From Alphaproteobacteria bacterium (lineage in GTDB: Bacteria; Pseudomonadota; Alphaproteobacteria; Rhizobiales; Aestuariivirgaceae): DNA of 6,341 nucleotides. Below, piece after piece: positions 1 to 5,628 of this stretch (its first letter is position 1; every line of letters begins with the position of its first letter). A model generated the notes under the pieces. The model was not told the origin of the DNA. It did no database searches and saw nothing but the letters and a program-made list of their open reading frames with translations. Where the stretch lies: the NCBI GenBank assembly GCA_024639035.1, contig JAHEJE010000011.1, positions 1-6,341 on the forward strand, written 5' to 3'. The translations under genes and the position numbers were made by a program.

Positions 1-2
1 CG

Positions 3-809
3 TCTGAGCCTGCGGCCGGAACCGTTCAGACGCCCTCAAGCACTACACTCCAGTCGGCCGTATCCGCCCCTGCAACGACTTCGAGGTTGAGTTCGCCGCC
101 ACTGCCGCGCAGGAAACCGCGCCGCATAGCCGCCAGAACCACCACCCAACCGCAGGCTATTCCTGCGCCCGCACCTGCGCCGGAAGAACCCGCTCCTGTT
201 CCCTCGCAACCCGCATCTGGCAGCGGCCCGATCGTCCTGGCACCGCAGCCTGCGACTAACGAACCGGCCCAACCGCAATCCCAATCCGGCTTTCAACTGC
301 CGAACCTGTTTCAGAGTTCATCCGACGGCGCGACCCGCAGAACGTCCGGCCGATTGAGCGACGAAGACCCTCTGGCCGACAGCAGGAATGCCCTGAGCGG
401 AGGCACCGCCGCTTCGGCCACAGCTCCGCAACAGGTCACGGCACTCCAGCCGTCGACGTCCCAGCCCGCCTTGGCGCCAAGTCCGGCTCCGGCCCAACCG
501 TCTCCGGCACTGGTGGCGCCTGCACCGCAACCGACCCAGCCCGCTGCCTCGAGCGGCAGCGGCTATGTCGTGCAGTTGGCATCGTACCGCTCGCAAGGAG
601 AGGCCGAGAACGAGTTTCAGCGCCTGCGCGGCCGACATTCTGGCCTGATCGGAAATCTTCAGCCGCGCATTCAGAAAGCTGAATTGGGCGCTGCCGGAAC
701 CTTCTACCGGCTTGGCGTCGGGACGCTTGCCACAAAACAGGCCGCATCGAACCTGTGCAACTCGCTGATCGCATCCGGCGAGAAAGACTGCCTCGTGCGC
801 CGCCAGTGA
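3..809 (+). CDS. SPOR-domain cell-envelope protein, 5' end outside the window
   Basis: The reading frame is open from the left edge (first complete codon at base 3) to TGA at 807-809, so the start lies upstream; the TTG at 87 is only an internal in-frame codon. About 268 codons are visible. Codons 1 to about 187 are low-complexity, rich in Pro, Ala, Gln and Ser, and look like a flexible linker. Codons about 188-268 match a C-terminal SPOR domain: YVVQLASYRS opens the first strand and FYRLGVG forms the central strand. A final helix and strand carry two cysteines (LCNSL and DCLVRRQ) that could form a disulfide. In the SPOR family this domain binds glycan strands lacking stem peptides, usually at the septum, and the protein is normally anchored by an N-terminal membrane segment. 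That part would lie outside the window. The gene lies 51 bp before nagZ, an order common in Rhizobiales. The exact division role is not known. Confidence 0.88.
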   Translation, partial: SEPAAGTVQTPSSTTLQSAVSAPATTSRLSSPPLPRRKPRRIAARTTTQPQAIPAPAPAPEEPAPVPSQPASGSGPIVLAPQPATNEPAQPQSQSGFQLPNLFQSSSDGATRRTSGRLSDEDPLADSRNALSGGTAASATAPQQVTALQPSTSQPALAPSPAPAQPSPALVAPAPQPTQPAASSGSGYVVQLASYRSQGEAENEFQRLRGRHSGLIGNLQPRIQKAELGAAGTFYRLGVGTLATKQAASNLCNSLIASGEKDCLVRRQ

Positions 810-860
810 CGTGAGCCGTCAGCCCCCTGTATTCCGACATCCGAGAGTTGAGGTAAACGC

Positions 861-1877
861 GTGACAACCGGTGCCTTCATCTGCGGTTGCGCCGCGACCG
901 AACTGAACAGCGACGAGTGTTCCTTCATTCGCGAGCACCGTCCCTGGGGGCTGATCCTGTTCAAACGCAACATCCGCGACCGGGCGCAGACCGGCGCGCT
1001 GGTGAGCCGGTTCCGAGAACTGGTCGGCCGCCCCGATGCTCCGGTGCTGATCGATCAGGAAGGGGGCAGGGTGCAGCGCATGGGAGCCCCGGAATGGCGG
1101 GCCTACCCGGCCGGGCGGCGCTATGGCGAACTGTACCGCGACAATCCGTTGCAAGGATTGACCGCGGCCCGGCTGGTAAGCCGGCTGATGGCCGATGACC
1201 TCAGCGAGGTCGGCATCAACGCAGACTGCGTGCCGCTTCTCGATGTGCCCCAGCCTGACGGACACGACGTGATCGGTGACCGGGCCTACGACAGTGATGC
1301 CCTGGTCATCATCTGTCTCGCCCGTGCCATCGCATGCGGAATGATGGCCGGCGGCGTCCTTCCGGTGATCAAGCACATTCCCGGTCACGGCAGGGCGACA
1401 GCCGACAGTCACCTTGATCTCCCGGTGGTGGATGCATCCGCGGACGAGCTGCGGGCCATAGATTTCCCGCCGTTTGCCGCCCTGGCGGATTTGCCGATGG
1501 CGATGACGGCGCATGTTGTCTATTCGGCCCTGGACGCAGAACAGCCGGCAACGCTGTCTGCTTCGTTGGTTGAGGGCGTGATCCGGCGGGAGATGCAGTT
1601 TGACGGGCTGTTGATGACCGATGATCTGTCGATGAAGGCTTTGTCAGGTTCCATGACGGACAAGGTACGCCGTGCGCGCGAGGCGGGCATCGACATGATG
1701 CTGCATTGCAATGGCGACCTTGGCGAAATGCGCCAGGTGGCCGTTGCCGCCGGAGAACTGACCGGTCCTGCCCTGGACAGGGCCCGGCGCGCCACGGCCG
1801 CGTTGCGTGTGCCCTCGGACTACGACCGCGACCGTGCGCTTTACCTCTATGGCAGGTTGATGCCCGAATCAGTCTAA
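861..1877 (+). CDS. nagZ: Beta-N-acetylhexosaminidase NagZ (GH3), peptidoglycan recycling
   Basis: The 338-residue product is a single-domain cytoplasmic GH3 enzyme of usual NagZ length. NagZ removes the GlcNAc from GlcNAc-1,6-anhydroMurNAc(-peptide) turnover products in peptidoglycan recycling. Visible hallmarks are the substrate-binding loop DQEGGRVQR (residues 65-73), KHIPGHG (171-177) followed by D182-S-H184 of the catalytic Asp/His loop, and LMTDDLSM (251-258), whose Asp pair holds the nucleophile. All key motifs are present, so it should be active. No signal peptide is seen, as expected. The start is GTG: an in-frame TGA at 849-851 excludes any longer form, and the next in-frame ATG (residue 74) would lose the DQEGGR loop. 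A GAGG ribosome-binding site at 850-853 is 7 nt from the GTG. It follows the SPOR gene by 51 bp and is probably cotranscribed with it. In other bacteria NagZ products influence ampC induction; nothing in this window bears on that. Confidence 0.96.
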   Translation: MTTGAFICGCAATELNSDECSFIREHRPWGLILFKRNIRDRAQTGALVSRFRELVGRPDAPVLIDQEGGRVQRMGAPEWRAYPAGRRYGELYRDNPLQGLTAARLVSRLMADDLSEVGINADCVPLLDVPQPDGHDVIGDRAYDSDALVIICLARAIACGMMAGGVLPVIKHIPGHGRATADSHLDLPVVDASADELRAIDFPPFAALADLPMAMTAHVVYSALDAEQPATLSASLVEGVIRREMQFDGLLMTDDLSMKALSGSMTDKVRRAREAGIDMMLHCNGDLGEMRQVAVAAGELTGPALDRARRATAALRVPSDYDRDRALYLYGRLMPESV

Positions 1878-1925
1878 TATTCCTGCGGATATCGCCATGA
1901 AAGTCCGGCGAATCTGTATGCTCGG

Positions 1926-1947
1926 CTCTAGGGTCCTGATCCTAGGG
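1926..1947 (+). repeat. Imperfect inverted repeat (hairpin) in the nagZ-scpA spacer
   Basis: The spacer between nagZ and scpA (1878-1981, 104 bp) contains a short hairpin. CTCTAGGG at 1926-1933 pairs with TCCTAGGG at 1940-1947 around a 6-nt loop; six pairs are Watson-Crick and two are G-U. It contains two CTAG tetranucleotides, a word that is rare in many proteobacterial genomes. No run of T follows, so it is not a standard intrinsic terminator. It could be a weak attenuator, an operator or chance. The rest of the spacer shows no convincing promoter. Confidence 0.4.
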
Positions 1948-1981
1948 GATTGGAGAGCTTTAAACGGGAGTCGCAAAGGCA

Positions 1982-2806
1982 ATGCCTGGCGATGTGAGAA
2001 CGACAAACGAACCGCAACTGTGGCCGGATGGCGACGGTCCGGTTCGGCTTGTGCCCGACGACGGCCCGGCCGAAGCGCTGATCATCGACGTGCAAGGCTT
2101 TGAAGGTCCACTCGACCTGTTGTTGCAACTGGCCCGCAACCAGAAGGTCGACATTACCAAAATTTCCATTCTGGCGCTGGCCGAGCAATACCTGAAGTTC
2201 ATTGACGCCGCCAGACGGATGAAGCTCGAACTGGCTGCCGACTATCTGGTGATGGCGGCTTGGCTGGCCTACCTCAAGTCGCGCCTCCTGATCCCGCAGA
2301 TTGAAGATGAGGACGATACGCCGGCGTCGGAACTGGCCGCTCGCCTGGCCTTCAGGCTGCAGCGGCTGCAGGCCATGCGCGAAGCCGGCGCGCAGTTGAT
2401 GGCGCGCAACCAGCTTGGCCGCGACGTCTTCGCCCGCGGCGCGCCGGAACCGCTGATTGTCGAGACCACCCGGGACTATGCCGACAATATCGTCGATCTG
2501 CTGAAGGCCTATGCCGAGCGTCGTCAGAAAGCCTGTACCCATCGCAACTATGAAATCCGCCGCCTGCCGACCTGGAGCGTAAAACAGGCCCGCGCTGCCC
2601 TGGAACGGCTGATCGGCGACATGGACGACTGGGGCAGGTTTGACGGCTGGATTGCCGAATACCTGGTGGAACCGGACCTGCGGCCCTCGGTGATCGCCTC
2701 CAGTTTCTCCGCATCCCTGGAGTTGGCGCGCGAAGGCGTGTTGGAAATCCGCCAGGAAACCTCGTTTTCGGACATCTACATTCGCCGCCGGGCAGAAGCA
2801 GTCTGA
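1982..2806 (+). CDS. scpA: Segregation and condensation protein A (kleisin subunit of Smc-ScpAB)
   Basis: The 274-residue product is ScpA, the kleisin that bridges the Smc ATPase heads and recruits ScpB in bacterial condensin, acting on the nucleoid in chromosome compaction and segregation. The hallmark GFEGPLDLLLQL (about residues 39-50) opens the N-terminal helical region that contacts the Smc neck. It continues with QKVDITKISILALAEQYL and a helix ending YLKSRLLIPQ. The C-terminal winged helix ends REGVLEIRQETSFSDIYIRRR (about residues 250-270) and would bind the Smc head. Length is normal for the family. ATG 1982 is the first possible start, because an in-frame TAA lies at 1961-1963. GGGAG at 1966-1970, 11 nt upstream, is the likely ribosome-binding site. 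The first 30 residues or so are acidic, Pro/Asp-rich and poorly conserved. It is followed closely by scpB, its usual partner gene. No disrupted motif is seen. Confidence 0.96.
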   Translation: MPGDVRTTNEPQLWPDGDGPVRLVPDDGPAEALIIDVQGFEGPLDLLLQLARNQKVDITKISILALAEQYLKFIDAARRMKLELAADYLVMAAWLAYLKSRLLIPQIEDEDDTPASELAARLAFRLQRLQAMREAGAQLMARNQLGRDVFARGAPEPLIVETTRDYADNIVDLLKAYAERRQKACTHRNYEIRRLPTWSVKQARAALERLIGDMDDWGRFDGWIAEYLVEPDLRPSVIASSFSASLELAREGVLEIRQETSFSDIYIRRRAEAV

Positions 2807-2874
2807 TGGCGATACGTCGCAACCAACAATGGAGACCATTGTGAGCACACAAACCGCAAGAGATCACGGCGCTG

Positions 2875-2880
2875 AGGAGG
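2875..2880 (+). promoter_or_regulatory. Strong Shine-Dalgarno sequence that decides the scpB start
   Basis: A perfect AGGAGG lies 8 nt before ATG 2889. This is the best ribosome-binding site in the window. No comparable sequence precedes the earlier in-frame ATG at 2829. The in-frame GTG at 2841 has only GGAG (2831-2834) before it. Confidence 0.75.
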
Positions 2881-2888
2881 AAACCACA

Positions 2889-3587
2889 ATGGCCAAGAGC
2901 CTGCGCAACGTCGCGGTCCATCCGCGCGCCGAGCTGTCGCATCAGATGCGGGTGGTCGAAGCTCTCCTGTTTGCGGCCAGCGAACCGTTGGACGAGGTCG
3001 AATTGGCCGGCTGTTTGCCGGAGGGCAGCGACATAGAAACAGTGTTGTCGGCACTGAAGCAGGATTATGCCGAGCGTGGCGTAAATCTGGCCCGGATTGC
3101 CGGCAAGTGGACGTTCCGAACCGCTGAAGACCTGAGTTTCCTGCTGCGACGTGAGGCGGTCGAGCAGAAAAAACTGTCCCGCGCTGCGTTGGAGCACCTG
3201 GCGATCATCGCCTACCACCAACCGGTGACCAGGGCCGAGATCGAGGAGATTCGCGGGGTGACCTCGTCCAAGGGCACGCTCGATATTTTGCTTGAAATCG
3301 GCTGGATCAGAATGCGCGGACGCCGCCGCACCCCGGGCCGACCGGTGACCTATGGCACTACTGAGGGTTTCCTCGCCCAGTTCGGATTGAATGCCCTGTC
3401 CGATCTGCCGGGAATGCACGAACTGAAGGGCGCCGGGCTGCTCGATGCCAACCTGCCGCCCGATTTCGACATGCCCAGCCCGCGGGACCATGATGATCTG
3501 ACGCCGGACGAAGACCCGCTTGAGGAAGACGATCTGCAGCCGCCGCTGGAGATGGATTTGCCTGAAACATCCGACGAAACCGCTTGA
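2889..3587 (+). CDS. scpB: Segregation and condensation protein B (ScpB)
   Basis: ScpB is the winged-helix partner that binds ScpA as a dimer in the Smc-ScpAB condensin. From ATG 2889 the product has 232 residues. The first winged helix begins near MRVVEALLFAASEPLDEVELA (about residues 19-39). The second contains LAIIAYHQPVTRAEIEEIRG (about 104-123), then SSKGTLDILLEIGWI and GRRRTPGRPVTYGTT (about 144-158), the most diagnostic ScpB signature. The C-terminal tail (about 190-232) is strongly acidic (DEDPLEEDD) and probably disordered, as is common in alphaproteobacterial ScpB. The frame also permits starts at ATG 2829 (252 residues, 22 bp after scpA) and GTG 2841, but the AGGAGG before 2889 favours the shorter form, leaving an 82-bp gap after scpA. 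Cotranscription with scpA is likely because the gap is short and shows no terminator. The protein identity is certain; only the exact start is in doubt. Confidence 0.94.
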   Translation: MAKSLRNVAVHPRAELSHQMRVVEALLFAASEPLDEVELAGCLPEGSDIETVLSALKQDYAERGVNLARIAGKWTFRTAEDLSFLLRREAVEQKKLSRAALEHLAIIAYHQPVTRAEIEEIRGVTSSKGTLDILLEIGWIRMRGRRRTPGRPVTYGTTEGFLAQFGLNALSDLPGMHELKGAGLLDANLPPDFDMPSPRDHDDLTPDEDPLEEDDLQPPLEMDLPETSDETA

Positions 3588-3628
3588 GCACCGCACAGCA
3601 GCCGTAAGGCGGTCACGCAAAAGCGCAT

Positions 3629-3663
3629 GGCGCACCGCAGCGCTATGGTGTAAACGGTGCGCC
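3629..3663 (+). repeat. Perfect 9-bp inverted repeat abutting the ABC ATPase start codon
   Basis: GGCGCACCG at 3629-3637 is exactly complementary to CGGTGCGCC at 3655-3663, with a 17-nt loop. One base separates the right arm from ATG 3665. The stem is very GC-rich and is not followed by a T-run, so it does not look like an intrinsic terminator. In mRNA it would occupy the region where a ribosome-binding site for the downstream gene should lie, and no clear Shine-Dalgarno sequence is visible there. It could be an mRNA hairpin that limits initiation, a protein-binding operator, or a chance GC-rich palindrome. The arms are seen directly; the roles are inference. Confidence 0.5.
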
Positions 3664-3664
3664 G

Positions 3665-4792
3665 ATGACGGTGCAACAGATGGACATAGAGGCAACCACC
3701 CACGCCGAGTGGGGCCCGCGCGGCACAGCCGCAGCGACGTTCGCCTCGCGTCTGGTGTTTGAAAACATCTCGCTTAGTTTCGGCAAGCTGGAAGCGGTTC
3801 ACGATGTAAGCTTCGAGCTGCGTCCCGGCGAAGTTGTCTGTCTTCTCGGGCCGTCCGGTTGCGGCAAGACGACATTGTTACGGATTGCCGCCGGCATCGA
3901 ACGGCCGAAATCGGGCCGGCTGCTGCTTGACGGCCAGGAAATCGCCGGACCATCGACGTTCGTGCCGCCGGAAAAACGCAACATCGGCTTGATGTTCCAG
4001 GACTATGCCCTGTTTCCACACCTGACGATCCTGGAGAACGTCGCCTTCGGTCTGAAATCTCTCGATCGCAAGATTGCCCTGAAGGAGGCCCGCCTGGCGC
4101 TCAAGCGGGTCGGGCTGGCGTCGTACGAGGCAAACTATCCCTATGCCCTGTCAGGCGGCGAACAGCAACGAGTGGCGCTTGCGCGGGCCATTGTCCCGCG
4201 GCCGGCGGTCATGCTGATGGATGAGCCGTTTTCCGGCCTCGATCAGCGCCTGCGCGACCGGGTGAGACTGGAGACGCTGGCCTTGCTCAAGGAAACCCGG
4301 GCCAGTTCTATGCTGGTGACCCATGACCCGGCCGAAGCCATGGGCATGGCCGACCGCATTCTACTGATGCGGCAGGGCCGCTTGATCCAGGCCGGCACGC
4401 CCAATGAGCTGTACAGCGACCCGATTGATCCCGAAGCGGCGCGCTTTTTCAGCGATTTCAACGAATTCAGCGGGATCGCCCAATCCGGAAAGCTGGCGTT
4501 TGGGGCATTTGCCTTTGACGCAGGCGGGTTTTCCGACGGTCAGTCCGTCAATGTGATGATCAGGCCGCAAGGCATCCGCCCAAGCCGGCGCCGCGACCGG
4601 CACGTCATGACCGGCAAAGTCCGCGACGTCCGCTTTCTCGGTGATTATACCGAATTGACGATCCAATTTCAGGAGTTGGAACAACCGCTTGTAGCGCGCA
4701 TTGCCCAGGCCCAGCAGATCAAGCCGGGAGATGTTTTGCCGTTTACCATAGACAGCGAACACGTGCTGATATTTGCATCCGAGGCTGCATGA
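3665..4792 (+). CDS. ABC importer ATP-binding protein, FbpC/PotA type with C-terminal TOBE domain
   Basis: The 375-residue product is the nucleotide-binding subunit of an ABC importer. The ATPase domain covers about residues 31-260: Walker A GPSGCGKTT (62-70), Q-loop Q112 in MFQDYALFPHL, signature LSGGEQQRVALARA (from 162), Walker B MLMDEP (183-188), D-loop SGLD and switch histidine H220 in VTHD. A single TOBE-like region follows (about 295-372), with VMIRPQGIRPS and GKVRDVRFLGDYTELTIQF. This architecture fits the Fe(III), spermidine/putrescine and related importer ATPases; the substrate cannot be read from the sequence. About 30 residues precede the first strand, longer than usual. Starts at GTG 3671 or ATG 3680 are also possible, and none has a clear ribosome-binding site; an in-frame TAA at 3605 limits extension. 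No permease or binding-protein gene is present in the window. It follows scpB by 77 bp and precedes tatA by 99 bp, an unusual position. All ATPase motifs are intact, so it is not a pseudogene. Confidence 0.93.
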   Translation: MTVQQMDIEATTHAEWGPRGTAAATFASRLVFENISLSFGKLEAVHDVSFELRPGEVVCLLGPSGCGKTTLLRIAAGIERPKSGRLLLDGQEIAGPSTFVPPEKRNIGLMFQDYALFPHLTILENVAFGLKSLDRKIALKEARLALKRVGLASYEANYPYALSGGEQQRVALARAIVPRPAVMLMDEPFSGLDQRLRDRVRLETLALLKETRASSMLVTHDPAEAMGMADRILLMRQGRLIQAGTPNELYSDPIDPEAARFFSDFNEFSGIAQSGKLAFGAFAFDAGGFSDGQSVNVMIRPQGIRPSRRRDRHVMTGKVRDVRFLGDYTELTIQFQELEQPLVARIAQAQQIKPGDVLPFTIDSEHVLIFASEAA

Positions 4793-4822
4793 CACCATCT
4801 TATGACGTAAATTCGCAGTTTG

Positions 4823-4851
4823 TTGCAGGCCTCAGGGGTTTCTGCGATAGT
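4823..4851 (+). promoter_or_regulatory. Possible sigma-70-type promoter for tatABC
   Basis: In the 99-bp spacer between the ABC ATPase gene and tatA, TTGCAG (4823-4828) and GATAGT (4846-4851) are separated by exactly 17 bp. They match the TTGACA and TATAAT consensus at 3 and 4 positions respectively. Transcription would begin near 4857-4860, giving a leader of roughly 30 nt before tatA. The surrounding stretch is AT-richer than the genes. The match is modest and could be chance. Confidence 0.35.
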
Positions 4852-4891
4852 GACCTCAATCGATTTTTGGGAATTTGGGAGTAGTTAAGTT

Positions 4892-5125
4892 ATGTCAATC
4901 GGTCCCTGGCAAATCATCATCATAGTGCTGCTGGTCGTCCTGCTGTTCGGCCGCGGCAAGATCTCCGAACTCATGGGCGATGTCGCAAAAGGCATCAAGA
5001 GCTTCAAGAAGGGCTTGGCCGACGATGTGGAAACGGCAACCGACGAGGCCAAGACCATCGAACACGAAGCCGAAAAGTCCGTGTCATCTGCCAAGGAAAA
5101 GGTCAAGGAGAAGGTCAACTCCTGA
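4892..5125 (+). CDS. tatA: Sec-independent protein translocase subunit TatA
   Basis: TatA is the pore-forming or membrane-weakening subunit of the twin-arginine translocase, which exports folded proteins across the inner membrane. The 77-residue product has a short N-terminus, a transmembrane helix at about residues 6-19 (IIIIVLLVVLLFG), the hinge FGRGKI (18-23), and an amphipathic helix with the TatA signature GDVAKGIKSFKKG (about 29-41). A charged tail ends in repeated Lys/Glu (AKEKVKEKVNS). Length and motifs are typical of alphaproteobacterial TatA; FGRGKI and the absence of a GPK turn separate it from TatB. ATG 4892 is fixed by an in-frame TAA at 4886-4888, with GGGAG at 4877-4881 as ribosome-binding site, 10 nt upstream. 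It heads tatABC and may have its own promoter in the preceding spacer. Confidence 0.96.
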   Translation: MSIGPWQIIIIVLLVVLLFGRGKISELMGDVAKGIKSFKKGLADDVETATDEAKTIEHEAEKSVSSAKEKVKEKVNS

Positions 5126-5196
5126 CCGTCCTCAAGGCCGCATCGACAGTCTTTGCCGGCCGGCCCCAGCGCTGCAGTACGAGTAGGCAAGCCTGA

Positions 5197-5616
5197 ATGT
5201 TTGATTTCGGTCTCGGTTCCTTTGAATTGCTGATGATCGCCATCGTGGCGATAATCGTCGTCGGTCCCAAGGATTTGCCCAAACTCCTGCGCGCCGTCGG
5301 TCAGTTCATGACCAAGGTCCGCAGCATGGCGCGCGAATTTCAGGGCTACATCGACGAAGCTGCCCGCGACACCGGTCTCGATGATGTGAAGAAAGAGGTC
5401 AACAAGATGACCAATTTCACGGTGACCGATCCGGTCACCAAGCCGGGTGTTCCGGACACCTCAGGCACCAGTGCAGCAGCACCGGCAAAGACCGCACCAA
5501 AAGCCGACCCTGCGCCCGCGGCGGTCGAGACCAAAGCCGACTCCAAGCCCAAACCCAAGCAGCCGCCCAAGAAGGCCGCAAGCAAGAAACCGGCAAAGAC
5601 CAAACAGGATGCTTGA
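5197..5616 (+). CDS. tatB: Sec-independent protein translocase subunit TatB
   Basis: TatB forms, with TatC, the receptor complex for twin-arginine signal peptides. The 139-residue product begins MFDFGLGSFELL, followed by one transmembrane helix (about residues 10-22) and the diagnostic turn GPKDLPKLLRAVG (23-35). An amphipathic helix (QFMTKVRSMAREFQGYIDEA) comes next, then a tail from about residue 80 that is low-complexity and rich in Ala, Lys and Pro. The functionally important membrane-entry glutamate is E10 here, against E8 in Escherichia coli, but its distance to the Gly-Pro turn is the same, so two residues appear added at the periplasmic end. An in-frame TGA at 5194-5196, directly before the ATG, fixes the start. 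The ribosome-binding site is weak. It lies 71 bp after tatA; its stop codon region supplies the tatC ribosome-binding site. Confidence 0.95.
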   Translation: MFDFGLGSFELLMIAIVAIIVVGPKDLPKLLRAVGQFMTKVRSMAREFQGYIDEAARDTGLDDVKKEVNKMTNFTVTDPVTKPGVPDTSGTSAAAPAKTAPKADPAPAAVETKADSKPKPKQPPKKAASKKPAKTKQDA

Positions 5617-5619
5617 AGG
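5615..5619 (+). promoter_or_regulatory. Ribosome-binding site for tatC overlapping the tatB stop
   Basis: GAAGG at 5615-5619 includes the last two bases of the tatB stop codon (5614-5616) and lies 9 nt before ATG 5629. The arrangement supports translational coupling of tatB and tatC and the choice of the tatC start. Confidence 0.6.
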
Positions 5620-5628
5620 CCCTAGTCG

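Noticed and set aside
819..1514. 231-codon minus-strand open frame opposite nagZ
   Set aside because: It lies opposite the conserved NagZ catalytic region and its translation resembles no known fold.
1897..2103. 68-codon + strand frame starting in the nagZ-scpA spacer, considered as a leader peptide
   Set aside because: It runs out of frame well into scpA, has no clear ribosome-binding site and its translation is Arg-rich without features.
1928..2848. 306-codon minus-strand open frame opposite scpA
   Set aside because: It mirrors scpA almost exactly and shows no domain or convincing ribosome-binding site; it is a codon-bias shadow.
3588..3639. Direct repeat GCACCGCA at 3588-3595 and 3632-3639
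   Set aside because: An isolated 8-bp match in GC-rich DNA is not evidence of an attachment site or mobile element.
2352..3695. 447-codon open frame on the minus strand across scpA and scpB
   Set aside because: It lies opposite two genes with unmistakable family motifs, has no recognisable domain, and is Arg/Gln/Gly-rich as expected of a shadow frame in GC-rich coding DNA.
4813..4847. TCGCAG and CTGCGA arms after the ABC ATPase gene, considered as a terminator
   Set aside because: The stem is only 6 bp with a 23-nt loop and no T-run follows directly, so it is too weak to call.
5154..5190. TTGCC and GGCAA arms plus a GCCGGCCGGC palindrome in the tatA-tatB spacer
   Set aside because: A 5-bp stem and a short GC palindrome are expected by chance at this base composition, and tatA and tatB should be cotranscribed.
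5346..5603. 85-codon hydrophobic minus-strand frame opposite tatB
   Set aside because: Its hydrophobicity comes from reading the Lys/Ala/Pro-coding tail of tatB in reverse; there is no independent evidence for a gene.
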